From Cliona cf. orientalis (taxonomy: Eukaryota; Porifera; Demospongiae; Clionaida; Clionaidae), in the NCBI GenBank assembly GCA_963930775.1, contig OZ005707.1, forward strand, positions 3,906,001 to 3,970,000: a stretch of 64,000 nt of DNA, in the 5' to 3' direction. Positions 54,630 through 64,000 of this stretch are shown here, in pieces. A model generated the notes under the pieces. The model was not told the DNA's origin. It did not search any database and worked only from the letters and a program-made list of their open reading frames with translations. Position numbers and translations under genes: made by a program. Position 1 is the first letter of the stretch, and each line of letters starts with the position of its first letter.

Positions 54630-56508
54630 GTGGGTATATAGGAGAGACCACCCCTCGTGAATATTATACCTTACAATTTAACCCTCTTATGCCTGTATAA
54701 CAATACACTTATTATGCCCAAAGCAATGCCAGCATATTATTGTGCTTGTCTCTACCCAGGTCATCATTATGATTTTGGGGCCCCCAGTGTAATTAGATGT
54801 TCATGCAGTTAATAGAACTTGAAGAATCGGCGGTTGCCACGAGTCAGAAGAGCTCGTAATATCGTACTTAATCTAATACTACTACGCATGGAAAAACAAT
54901 TTTCAATTTTTAAAAGCGCGCGTTTTTCTAGTAAAGGTCGTCAATCGCTCCACATACTACACCGTCTGCTGTGATTAGCTGCAATTTCTATTCTTTATTA
55001 TTTTACTTAAATTAAGTCTTATAACTTATTTCTATTATTCACTCCTTTATCTCTGTGCCGCATATATTATTGTACATGTATCGTCGAGGACTTTACCTAC
55101 ATTTTTTTGCGCATGCGCACGTGCACATCCTGCCTGACCAGCTAGCTGAGAACTTCATTAGTTGTCTTGTAGCTTCTCTTGCAAGGGATCCCAAGAGAAG
55201 ACGCTTAGAATAGAACCGCCTCCATCTGGAAAGCATCTATGGGCAATATTGACTCCAGAGTGTCACCTCTTTGCGTTCTCCAGGCCGCCATTGTAAGTGG
55301 TACTGTTCAGTCTAATTCTGCCCTGGCGTTTCTTTGAAGCAGCTGACGCTAGTCGCTGCTGGGGCCATACCCAGCCGTGTCAATGGGCTATCTGTTTTAT
55401 TGCCCCAAGTCCGGCGATGCCTAGAAATAAAACGTTTTAGCTCGAGTCGAATCGCTTCCGGTCACCTTTCCGATCGTACACACGGACAACTATAATCTTA
55501 GTATAACTAGGAGAATGCACAGCATTGTGGGGCGAGCCTGAGCGACAGCGAGCGTGCAACAGTGATTTATGTTGCGCCACGCCCAACTATAAACTATGGG
55601 CTGCAGGATGCACGCTTGTAGCCTCAGTGGCCTCTCTTCTGCCGACTCTGTGGCTAGTAAATTCTATCTCTTACCTTGGCCGCTGTTGAGCTGAGGCTCC
55701 AATTGACAACGAACTCTGTCTCGCTCTTGCCTCCTATTATACCCTCAGTTCTGAGCTATTCGCTGGTTTATGCTTTGATATGAATGTACGTTTGCAAGTC
55801 GTTGAATTAGAGCCACATACGTTATACGGAATGATGGACGTTGGGCGGGGTGTAACTAAGGACCGACGTACCTATCTCATTCACGCAGTTCATACCCGTT
55901 ATGTGGGGCTCGCTCAGGCTCGCCCCAATGATAGAATTCGTAAAATGCTAATTAATTTTATTGCGTTAAATTGGATCATGCGTTGTATTCGATTAACTAC
56001 GGTAATTGGGGTTAGATGCGGCTCGCATACATTCGAGTATACTGCTGGAGAACAAGAAAAGGTAAGTATTTACAGCAAAATTGAATAAGGTCAAGGACCA
56101 CGTTATGATCTAATTTCAGTAGCTAGCTAGATGTACAATTCTGTAGCCACCGTGATACTTTTGTCTGGCGGGCCAGCCCGCCGTGATACATCATTGTAGT
56201 AGTCCGAGTAGCCTCATTGGCAAAACACTTGACAAGACTACTCCCGAGAGAAGCACAGCTTGTCAGCTATTCAGTCAGCGCGTTCTTGGCCAAGAGCGCT
56301 GATGCGCGATTCCATAACTAGGCACGAAGACGATCCGATTTTCCTATCCGTTAGATCTACCAGGAGCCTTCGCTTAGCTGCACTCGAATTATTGGTACCA
56401 TGGTATGGGTATCGCTCTGGCCGGAATGCATGTGCATATGCACGCGCACGCGCGCACGTGCATTCACGCAAATGTATAATGCGTATGGATGACGCTTTCA
56501 TACTCAAT
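54630..56508. other. Repeat debris without a supported gene
   Basis: Holds a fragment with TAGTAAAGGTCGTCAATCGC near 54930, GCGCATGCGC at 55109-55118, and a GGGGCGAGCC-type inverted pair (about 55527 and 55925). Short frames at 55780-56088 and 56260-56511 lack recognisable motifs; the 56260-56511 region reads open on both strands. Confidence 0.5.
55527..55928. mobile_element. GGGGCGAGCC-family inverted pair
   Basis: GTGGGGCGAGCCTGAGCG at 55527 is inverted against CGCTCAGGCTCGCCCCAAT near 55928. About 400 bp. The left end carries a small insertion (ACAGCGAGCG). Confidence 0.65.
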
Positions 56509-56922
56509 TAAGGTACCATCAAAGTGCGTGGGCGTGAGGTTGGGAATATTATGACACCTAAACCACATCAAAGTCTTAAGGGAGGTGCATGTTGTGTGAC
56601 CACGCCCTTTTAATTGCACAGGTCTCAGGGGTGTGGCTTCTAGAGCCGGAAGTGTTCGTTTAATATCCTCAATGGACCGGAAGCCAAGCCGGAAGGGAGG
56701 GGCCAGGCCACGTCCAAAACAGCACCATCCTGTGCTTCAAGGACCACCATTCTCAATCAAGTGCCAACTGGCCACCGGATGTCCACCTGAAGCCCACAAT
56801 CAATCCCAATTAAAACACATCCTCAAGGCCAAAGCACACAAACATTTCAAGGCCGTTCTGCCACACCGCCCATACACCTCATTTCCTGTGTGGGCGGAGT
56901 AACAACACGTCATCGCAACCAC

Positions 56923-57102
56923 ATGCGCTTCCGTCCAGCCGTACGGTCCCCTCGATCACACAGGCGTAGTGTCTCATTAACAGACATGGCCTCACCTTTG
57001 ACCTTCTGCCACGCCCCCAAAGCCTCCTCGCGGGATTCAATGGTCACCACCGCATCCGGGACACGCCCACCTATAGCAGCGGTCAAGTCCTAGGCCCCGA
57101 TG
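56923..57102 (-). pseudogene. Coding-like minus-strand segment, unknown
   Basis: After a TAG near 57090 the minus strand reads DLTAAIGGRVPDAVVTIESR, EEALGAWQKVKGEAMSVNET and LRLCDRGDRTAGRKRMWLR, then stops. Upstream of the TAG, VLLPIGRGFTGQCLDIGA is in the same frame. Composition looks protein-like and the region is GC-richer than its surroundings. I do not recognise a family. CTATAG|GTGG and AAAG|GTGAGG could be splice sites, so exon borders are uncertain. Opposed plus-strand frames at 56633-57093 are equally open, which lowers confidence. Confidence 0.3.
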
Positions 57103-57157
57103 TCCAAGCACTGGCCCGTGAAGCCACGCCCAATCGGAAGCAATAAAACCTGCATTA

Positions 57158-57188
57158 GCACACACACACACACACACACGCACACACT
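57158..57188. repeat. CA microsatellite
   Basis: About twelve CA units with one CG interruption. Confidence 0.95.
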
Positions 57189-57239
57189 GCACACAGTGCC
57201 TGGAACACGCCCACATGCTTAATTAGGCCTAATTAGCTT

Positions 57240-58380
57240 TTTTTCCCAAGGAGACCACAACATTAAGCAGGAAAAAATGGTTCAAAAACTGCCACATAGT
57301 TGAGCTGGATGCATAGTAGAGCCATACAATGCAAGCAGGCAGCCGATACATCAATTTTGATCAAAGTGGGTAATGGTCGTCACGTTCATGTGGGCGCGTG
57401 GCCCCGCACCTCACGTAGCGTGTGGGCGGAAAACATTGCAAATGCATGGCTTCCTATACAAACAGATGGGAGAACTTCAAAGGGCCATAACTTAATTCTA
57501 AGGCGTGAATCAAAATTCCCCAAGGTCAAATCTCTAATTTCGACCCATTCTGTGTGCCCATGTAAAAATTATCTCCCCAAGTGCTCCCAACCCCCCCCCC
57601 CCCCAAACATTATTTAAAAACTTTTTTTTTCTATTTAGTGTTTAGTGTATAACAAGGGGACCACACACTAAGCAGAAAAAAAATGGTCCGAAAACCACCA
57701 CACAATCGAGCTGGATGCATAGTAGAGCCATACATGGCCCCCCCCCCCCCCCCCCACGTAGCGCGTGGGCGGAAAACATTACAAATGCATGGCTTCCTAT
57801 ACAAACATATGGGAAAACTTCAAAGGGACATAACTTTAATTGTAAGGCGTGAATCAAACTTCTTTCAGGTCAAATCTCTAGTTTCGACCCATTCTGCATG
57901 CCTATGTAAAAATTATCCCCCCAATTTAAGTATTCCCAAACCCTCCATGAATTAGATTATTTATTTAATAGTTTGTTTTTCAAGGAGACCACACACTAAG
58001 CAGAAAAAAAGTTGTCCAGAAACTCAGTACCACATAGTTGAGCTGGATGCTTAAGACCCATGCATACAATAATTGGAAAACAGGCCATCTATGCTCCTAG
58101 TAGAGCCTAGAAAACTCAGAGTATATGATCAGTGTTGAGGAGGTTCAGTACCAGTGGCCCCTGCAACATGTTACTTCCTACTAGTACTCAAGATCACCAC
58201 AGCACACACACAAGGCTAGGGGAAAAGCACAACAAAACAATTTTAGTTACGTTTCTCAACTCGATCTACTTTCCCACACATCCATGCATGTACAATGTGC
58301 CCATGTAAAAATTATCTCCCCAAGTGCTCCCAAATCCCTGTGAATTTTTATTTTATTTTTTTTCTACTTAGTGTGTAACT
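57240..58380. repeat. Satellite-like tandem array, three to four diverged units
   Basis: Unit starts (CAAGGAGACCACA.ACTAAGC or variant) at about 57247, 57653 and 57977; a truncated fourth block (AAAATTATCTCCCCAAGTGC, CTACTTAGTG) ends near 58380. Units contain CACGTAGCG.GTGGGCGGAA, CATGGCTTCCTATACAAAC, CAAATCTCTA.TTTCGACCC and C-runs of 14 and 18. Single copies at 18545 and 8160 show the unit also travels alone. Confidence 0.88.
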
Positions 58381-58638
58381 ACTTAGTGTATAATGTCATT
58401 GCAGTTAATAGTTAAGAAAGAATGCTTTGATCTTGCTTTGATGTGGGCAATTATATACTGGTCTTTTCTTCAAGGGCCATTTCCGGTCGCTAATTACACG
58501 CGCATAATCATCCCTGGCCGATTCTGGACACACCAACCTTCGACCAAAAGCACTCGTATGGTCTCTTCGGCCACTCCCCCTCACGATTCGCTAATTGAAT
58601 TAACCAATCCTTACGACACACTTTAATGGTACCTTAAT

Positions 58639-60040
58639 TGTACGTTATCGTCCCACGGTACCCGTGGGGTGTGAAGAATAAGTCATTGATGCGAAGTGTA
58701 CCAGACCCTTCACAACCTCCCTCTTGTGAAGGGTCTGGCACCCAGACTACACTGACACACAATGCTCGTTCTCAATCTGCCTAGATAGCGCACAGAGGAG
58801 GTTCGACAGGGTCAAAAGGTCATCATTGTCTAATTACGTGCTCCCATAATAATATGTTTGTATACATGTATGGGAGTACTGATTTCACCGCTGTACCCCA
58901 GTTATATTGCTACGAAAGTGTCTCTATCATGTTTTTCGTCGTATCTAATACTCTAGTTCGAGCCCTGTACCCTTAATTATTATTAATTAGTTATGGCTTG
59001 ATGATGTTATCCAGCACTGGTACACACAACTGTGTTCCTTTTACAAAATCTGTGGAATGTAGCTACATATTATGATGATAGACCCAATAATTATTTTTAT
59101 TGTCAAAAACAGATATTTAAATTATAGAGCGCTAAAGGGGTTAACGCGAGGTCAAAGGTCGCGGGGCTTGTCGGTAATGACTGCATGCGCACCCTTACTA
59201 AAACATGGTAAGCCAGTTTTCACAATAAAACGGCCTTTCCGAGAGGATAAAAATCAACGTTTGAGTGATTTACCTCATTTAAGTCTCCTAGATACCGCCG
59301 ATGGCAAGATACTTGAGTGCTTGGGCGACTTTTGCGCTTGCCTAGTAGTATACGATCAAGTAGTCCACGGATAGTAAATGGAGATTTTGGCACATACGCA
59401 CGCAGTTGTTACCAGGCTCTTTTCCCCTCCCCCAAGAGAGCCTGGCGACGAGGCTAGGTACATACTGTAGGACGGGTTTTAATTCCGTAGTTTAATAATA
59501 ATAATTAATTTTAATGACAGTAGAGGCCAGGAGGCCCAATAGTCAGCATAGTACAAGCATTATAAAAAGAGATAATGGCAGTTAATGAGAGTTAGTGAGA
59601 GTGTGCTCTTTTCTCAAAAGCTACTGAAATGAATTTACTGAGCAAGTAGATTAAGTGTTTGTAATAATTGCGTTCTAGTCAAGTCAGGCCAAATTGCGAA
59701 TCCAATAATTGCGATAGACGACCCCGTACCGTACTGCAGTTTTCGTGCACGTTTATGTTTGCGAATCTATTAATTGCGAAACATAGAAAGACTCGCAATT
59801 AAAACCCGACCTACGGTACTAGTCTGGGTCCGGCCCGCGGGTGCCAGCCCCTTCACCCAGGCGCGTTCTAATTGGAGCGGTACTGATACTTACAATTCCT
59901 CGATAGTACTGAGTATCTCGTACGTTTTCGCTCTAATTACAATGCGCCTCTCGAAAACATTCGCCACCGGGCTCTAATTGTGCGCCACACAAAGATCGGT
60001 AATTATTTTATAGTTGCGCGTTAATTAGATCGGATACGGT
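58639..60040. other. Repeat debris without a supported gene
   Basis: Contains a hairpin-bearing MITE end (58695-58745, CCAGACCC pairing with GGGTCTGG), a copy of the 38696-39048 MITE with a damaged left end (59170-59456), and an inverted pair around AGGACGGGTTTTAATT (59466) and AATTAAAACCCGACCTACGG (about 59820). The GC-rich stretch at 59820-60000 has no recognisable ORF. Confidence 0.6.
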
Positions 60041-60230
60041 AATAATGTACACGTTGTAGCTCCGCCCACAATTACACGTGGCTCGGCGGAAAGAAACCAG
60101 ACAAGGGCTCTTTCTGCCTTGAGCGCCTTCTGCTGTCGTCTATTTGGCCATCTCTTCAACGTGGTTGTTGGCGGATTCGATACTGGCAAGACGAAGGAAG
60201 TTATTTAGACAAAGATTCTTGCAGATTTGG
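60040..60230 (+). promoter_or_regulatory. Possible promoter and 5' noncoding exon
   Basis: CTCCGCCCACAATTACACGT with the E-box CACGTG is followed by GGGCTCTTTCTGCCTTGAGC, which looks like a 5'-TOP pyrimidine start, and 120 bases later by a strong donor context TTGCAGATTTG|GTAAGC (donor at 60230). There is no ATG before the donor. This is what a TATA-less housekeeping promoter with an untranslated first exon looks like, but no downstream coding exon was found in the window, so it is inference only. Confidence 0.3.
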
Positions 60231-60280
60231 TAAGCAACTTTTGCTCATTTTCTGAAAGTAAGCGTACAGAGATTGAAGGG

Positions 60281-60584
60281 CAAGGGGGGGGTCACTCCCA
60301 TAGGCGCCGTGTCCAGAGCTGCGACCGGGGTCAAAATGCAGTCAAACGGTCAAGGCACTTTTTGGGGGTCGGTCAAACGGTCAAGCGGTGTTCTGGGCCC
60401 TATCTCCGGCATAGCTAGCTAGGCGGCCAAAAGGCGTGGCCGAGATTTTGCGCATGCGCAGTTAGTCGATGGTCAACGGGTCAAGGGCAAAAATTCGCCG
60501 TGGTCAAGCGGTCAAGGCCACAGTCAAAAATCTTGACCCCGGTCGCAGCTCTGGACACAACGCCTATGGGAGTGACCCCCCCTT
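60281..60584. mobile_element. MITE with GCGACCGGGGTCA ends
   Basis: CAAGGGGGGGGTCACTCCCA and the following ATAGGCG...GTGTCCAGAGCTGCGACCG (60281-60338) are inverted at 60533-60584. TTGAAGGG is repeated directly at 60273-60280 and 60583-60590, overlapping the end by two bases, so the duplication is 5-8 bp. The interior has GGTCAAACGGTCAAG repeated. GCGCATGCGC is at 60450-60459. Confidence 0.9.
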
Positions 60585-60619
60585 GAAGGGTGTGGCTTGC
60601 GAGACTAGACTACCACCTG

Positions 60620-62058
60620 GAAGAACACTAAAAGCCTTTCTCAAGCAAGATTAAACACTTGTAGGAGCTCTACAATTTACTGCAGATGCAGAGCAAGACC
60701 AAACAGAAGTATAAATGCTGAGTAGATACATGATGAGCTCCACATTCCCCTTGAGACAGAGTAAGAACTACAGGTAGTACATGAGGATCTCTACAAGTCT
60801 CTTCAGATGCAAAGCTGAGTGTAAATGTCGGATGAACCCCACAAGCTGCTGATGGAACTACAGATGCGGTCAGAGATACATGATTAGCTCCACGAACCTC
60901 TTTAGACGCAGAGCAACACCCAACAGAACATTCGAGCTGAGTATAAATGTCGGATGAGCCCCACAAGCCTCTGATGGAACTACAGATGCCATCAGAGATA
61001 TAGAGTTAGCTCCACGCGCCTCTTCAAATGCAGAGTAACACCCAATAGAACTAAAAGTGCCTTCAAGCTGAGTAAAATACAGGACAAGCTCCACAAGCCT
61101 CTTCAGACACTGAGTAACACCTGATGGAACTACAGATGCCATCAGAGATACACGACTACCTCCACAAGCCTCTACAGATGTAGAGCAACACCCAAAAGAA
61201 CAAAAGTGCCTTCAAACTGAGTGTACGATGTCCACAAGCCTCTTCAGACACAGACTGTTCTTACATACACTCAAAGGATGTCATGAAGGAAGCACAACAG
61301 GAAGAACTTTTAACTGTTATTTTGGGTTGTCAGTTTGTGATTATGTATAATTATTATATAATATTATATGCAATGATGGCAGCTAAGAATAGTCAGAATT
61401 AAATGAGACCAGGGGTTTCTAAATTAAGATATTCGTATGGTGTTGTAAACTTGTTTTCATCCCTGCATTTCAATTGCTAGCTATATTTACTAAGTGTTAC
61501 AGCATCGGTCAGTGAAGAGGTTAGTACTCATAGGTTAGGTTGCCAACTGCAACAATCGTGAAGACTGATATGTTTTTAATTTCTGTGCGTGAGTCTCAAA
61601 GCATTTGTAGTAGTTCTGTTGGGTGTTGCTCTGCATCTGTAGAGGCTTGTGAAGTATCTCTGATAGCATGTGTAGTTCCATCAGGTGTTGCGCTTTGGCT
61701 AAAGAGGCTTATGGAGCTAATCATGTATCACTGACGGCATCTCTAGTTCCATCAGAGGCTTGTGGGGTTCATCCGACATTTACACTCAGCTTTGCATCTG
61801 AAGAGACTTGTAGAGATCCTCATGTACTACCTGTAGTTCTTACTATTTGTCTCAAGGGGAATGTGGAGCTCATCATGTATTAGTCTCGTCCCCAGCCCCC
61901 TTTCACACACACAAGTAGGAGGGGCTGGCACGCGAGACTAGTCATGTATCTACTCAGCATTCATACTTCTGTTTGGTCTTGCTCTGCATCTGCAGTAAAT
62001 TGTAGAGCTCCTATAAGTGTATAATCTTGCTTGAGAAAAGCTTTTAGTGTTCTTTTTA
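60620..62058. mobile_element. 1.4-kb long-inverted-repeat element with tandem sub-repeats
   Basis: The left arm (60620 to about 61215) and right arm (about 61600-62058) are inverted copies starting AAGAACACTAAAAGC. Inside each arm, diverged units of roughly 100 bp recur (ATCAGAGATACA..ATTAGCTCCAC, GCCTCT..AGATGCAGAG, AACACCCAA.AGAAC, TCTGATGGAACTACAGATGC). The frames at 60670-61142 and 61540-61883 are by-products of these repeats. The right arm carries the 60-bp insertion 61881-61940. Confidence 0.88.
61881..61940. mobile_element. 60-bp micro-MITE inserted in the right arm
   Basis: TAGTCTCG...CGAGACTA encloses the hairpin CCAGCCCC (61892-61899) with GGGGCTGG (61921-61928). It is flanked by ATCATGTAT and GTCATGTAT, 8 of 9 bases identical. 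The opposite arm (near 60725-60740) shows the uninterrupted sequence, proving an insertion. Confidence 0.93.
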
Positions 62059-62536
62059 ATAGGTGTTAGTCGGCGTCAGAAGACGCTGTTTGTGGAAGGA
62101 CAACTGGTCCATCTTTGATTACCCAATCAGTCTGTCTCCCAGTTTGCATTAGATAGTTGGACTAGCAGCTGGATTATTAAAGTACCGCTGAACTCTTTCC
62201 CTGTTGCCGAAACAAACAACCGAGCCTCAAGAGAGTTCAAACATCCCCTTAAACGCGAAGTGCAGCTTCATGTGAGGTACCATGGAGTCATCGAAATGCA
62301 GAATTCTATGTACAGTCCATAAAACACGACGCTAGTCGTCCCTGTGTCTTTGTACACCCTCAAAGGCGATTTTCTGGACATCATCTGTACATCCATATCC
62401 AATGAGCCCAGAATCGTCACGAAATAACTTGACTCGTACTCTTCTCCAACTCTTGGGTCAAAGGTCAAATGTGGGCGTGTTTAAGTTGAACGGAACTATC
62501 CCGCAGCTAGCTATATACCTGTTTTCAAACCCTTCC
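62059..62536. other. Spacer with an open but unassigned minus-strand frame
   Basis: The minus strand near 62450-62340 reads RVRVKLFRDDSGLIGYGCTD and DVQKIAFEGVQRHRDD before a TAG. A second minus frame over the same bases (62468-62268) is also open. Neither is recognised; one may be a decayed exon. Confidence 0.3.
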
Positions 62537-63680
62537 ATACAATATGGGGGGTGGATAGTGTCAAAAGTACAGTCACTGTTTTGGAGGAGGGTGAATTCAC
62601 TGAGGAGGGGGGTGGTTTCGACTGGAGGGGGTGCTTTTCAGTTGGAGGATACCACTTTTTGTGGAGGAGGGGTGCGTTTTGATCTCGAGGAGAGGGTCTA
62701 GCTCATGTGGAGTAGGGGTTCATAGTTCGCTGGAGGAGGATGCGTTTTGATCTCGAGGAGGGGGTCTAGCTCATCCGGAGTAGGGTGTCATAATTCGCTG
62801 GAGGAGGGGTGCGTTTTGATCGAGAGGAGGGGATCATACTTTCGCTGGACAAGGGGTACATTTTGATCTCGAGCAATGGAGTGTGGAATGGAGCAAGCAG
62901 TTGCCAATAGATGCCGTATTATAATTATGTGGGTGTGGCACGTTTTGCGCATGCGCATAAAAATCCTCGCGTCACGTGGCATGGCTTGTGGCCTAGGCTG
63001 CACTGGGAAGCTAGTGGCGTGATTCTGGACTGCTGTAGATGTATTACTGGTGTCTCTTGTACAAAGGTGCTACATTTATTCAATGAAGCGCAGATATTTG
63101 GTAATTTGTTCGTAGCCCATACAATTATTGAACCTTTGTACGACAGGAGACACCACCAGCACATTTACACTAGTCCATAACAACTCATTTTCAAGCGACT
63201 TGCTTCCCAGCACACGTTCCGTACTGTCATGGTACCAGCGCATAGCGCGAAGACTAAAATAATGTTAACGGATTTGCGCATGCGTTAAAATGTGCCACAC
63301 CCACAATATTCCGTTCAGTAGTCGGCCCCTCGATATCAAATGCATCCTCGTCCAACCAGAGTATCACCCCCTACTTCAGATGAACTAGAACCCTCCTTGA
63401 AATCAAAACACCCCCTCCTCGAGATCAAAATCCACCCCTCCCCCAGCGAAGTATGACCCCCTCCTCGAGATCAAAATGCACCCCCCAATGAAGTATGACC
63501 CCCCTACTCCGGATGCGCTAGACTCCCTCCTCGAGATCGAAACGCACTCCTCCACAAAAACTGGTATCCTCCAACAGAAAAGTACCCCCTCCACTTGAAA
63601 CCACCCCCCTCCTCAGAGAAGTCACCCTCCTCCAAAATACTGCCTGTACTTTTGACACTATCCACCCCTCATAATATGAA
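62537..63680. mobile_element. 1.1-kb long-inverted-repeat element with G-rich sub-repeats
   Basis: The left arm (62537-62880) begins CATACAATATGGGGGGTGGA and the right arm (about 63330-63680) ends CCCCTCATAATATG. Both consist of units of about 70 bp with GGAGGAGGGGTGCGTTTTGA and TCTCGAGGAGGGGGTCTAGC. The core holds a second inverted pair (TGGTGTCTCTTGTACAAAGG at about 63050 and CCTTTGTACGACAGGAGACA at about 63133) and GCGCATGCGC at 62947-62956. Short frames here are repeat by-products. Confidence 0.88.
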
Positions 63681-63683
63681 ACC

Positions 63684-64000
63684 TAGTCTCGTCCCCAGAC
63701 CCCACCCCCAAAAGGAGGAAAGGGTCTGGTACACATCGAGCGCTTTTTGGGGCGCACACAGATGCAGCAGGTCATGTGATCGTCATGACAACGCATCGTA
63801 TAGGCATGGCAACGCATCAGCGGCTCTCACGTGCAGCAATAGGCGGCTAGCGCGCGGGTCACACGATAATCACATGCAAGCCACATGGCGTGAATCTGAT
63901 TGGTGCGACAGAATTCAGACATGCCAAGTCAGCAAGACCCAAAAAGCGCTCGATGTGTACCAGACCCTTTCCTCCTTTTGGGGGTGGGGTCTGGGGACGA
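63684..64000. mobile_element. TAGTCTCG-family MITE, cut by the window end
   Basis: TAGTCTCGTCCCCAGACCCC at 63684 and its inverse reaching 64000 share about 65 perfectly matched bases, including AAGCGCTCGATGTGTACCAG at the right and its complement at 63735-63755. The inner hairpin is CCAGACCC (63695-63702) with GGGTCTGG (63722-63729). The last bases of the right end and any target duplication lie outside the window. Confidence 0.9.

Larger units (their letters stand above)
56509..58638. mobile_element. 2.1-kb inverted-end unit containing a satellite array
   Basis: CAATTAAGGTACCATCAAAG and TG at 56509 is inverted against CACTTTAATGGTACCTTAATTG ending near 58638, with one mismatch over 22 bp. 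It encloses the GC-rich stretch 56630-57110 and the tandem repeats 57240-58360. No transposase is recognisable. Confidence 0.6.

Noticed and set aside
55210..55296. Minus-strand ATGGCGGCC start with a 28-codon frame, considered as a first exon
   Set aside because: It has a good start context but a short frame, no donor at a useful place and no recognisable sequence.
60670..61883. Frames on both strands with repeated peptides
   Set aside because: They translate the sub-repeats of the long-inverted-repeat element; the same peptides appear in both orientations.
62402..62701. 99-residue plus-strand frame
   Set aside because: The second half translates G-rich sub-repeats of the adjacent element.
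1..64000. CRISPR arrays, rRNA and tRNA genes
   Set aside because: No regular repeat-spacer pattern, no rRNA-like conserved blocks and no cloverleaf with a T-loop GTTCRANNC and A/B boxes were found. The tandem 22-bp and 69-bp arrays have no spacers.

Overview
The window is eukaryotic genomic DNA from an intron-rich, repeat-dense animal, most likely an early-branching metazoan such as a demosponge. That placement is inference: the one clear host gene is a conserved animal-like splicing factor, the transposon families (P-element/THAP9-type, BEL/Pao, DIRS, YqaJ-type and many TA-flanked MITEs) are of kinds common in sponges and cnidarians, and no bacterial-style operon is present.

Host gene. The backbone is the 3' two-thirds of SF3A3 (SF3a60, a U2 snRNP splicing factor) on the + strand. 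Seven exons (11622-11760, 25608-25747, 26060-26231, 30189-30464, 40585-40675, 45915-45970, 52108-52185) join in frame across GT-AG introns to give about 316 C-terminal residues and a stop. The exons total 952 nt and span 40.6 kb, so the gene here is about 98% intron, and the introns are packed with transposable elements. I found no exon for the N-terminal ~185 residues.

Layout. 1-11.6 kb: dead transposon genes, namely a reverse transcriptase (-), an Arg/Glu-rich tandem-repeat ORF (+), a multi-exon P/THAP9-like transposase (-, about 6.5 to 2.6 kb) and a YqaJ-type exonuclease (+, 7.3-7.9 kb). 11.6-52.2 kb: SF3A3 with its introns. Intron 1 holds a BEL/Pao retrotransposon split by a 1.5-kb inverted-repeat element, intron 4 holds a DIRS-type remnant, and all the large introns hold nested MITEs. 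52.2-64 kb: no intact gene. This part holds a 1.48-kb inverted-repeat unit enclosing a PB1-domain fragment, a 2.1-kb inverted-repeat unit with satellite-like tandem repeats, a possible 5' noncoding exon near 60.1-60.23 kb, and two large long-inverted-repeat elements near the right edge.

Main observations for follow-up: (1) a MITE family with 9-10 bp target duplications, an inner hairpin whose stem bases covary between subfamilies, and members as short as 37 and 60 bp; (2) at least ten elements sharing the terminus TACCGTA next to TA; (3) the palindrome GCGCATGCGC and the motif GTAAnGGTCGTCA recurring in unrelated repeat families; (4) the PB1 fragment inside an inverted-repeat unit; (5) a 22-bp-periodic CATG array inside a foldback element that splits a BEL/Pao protease. 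All calls are from reading the sequence; no database search was possible.
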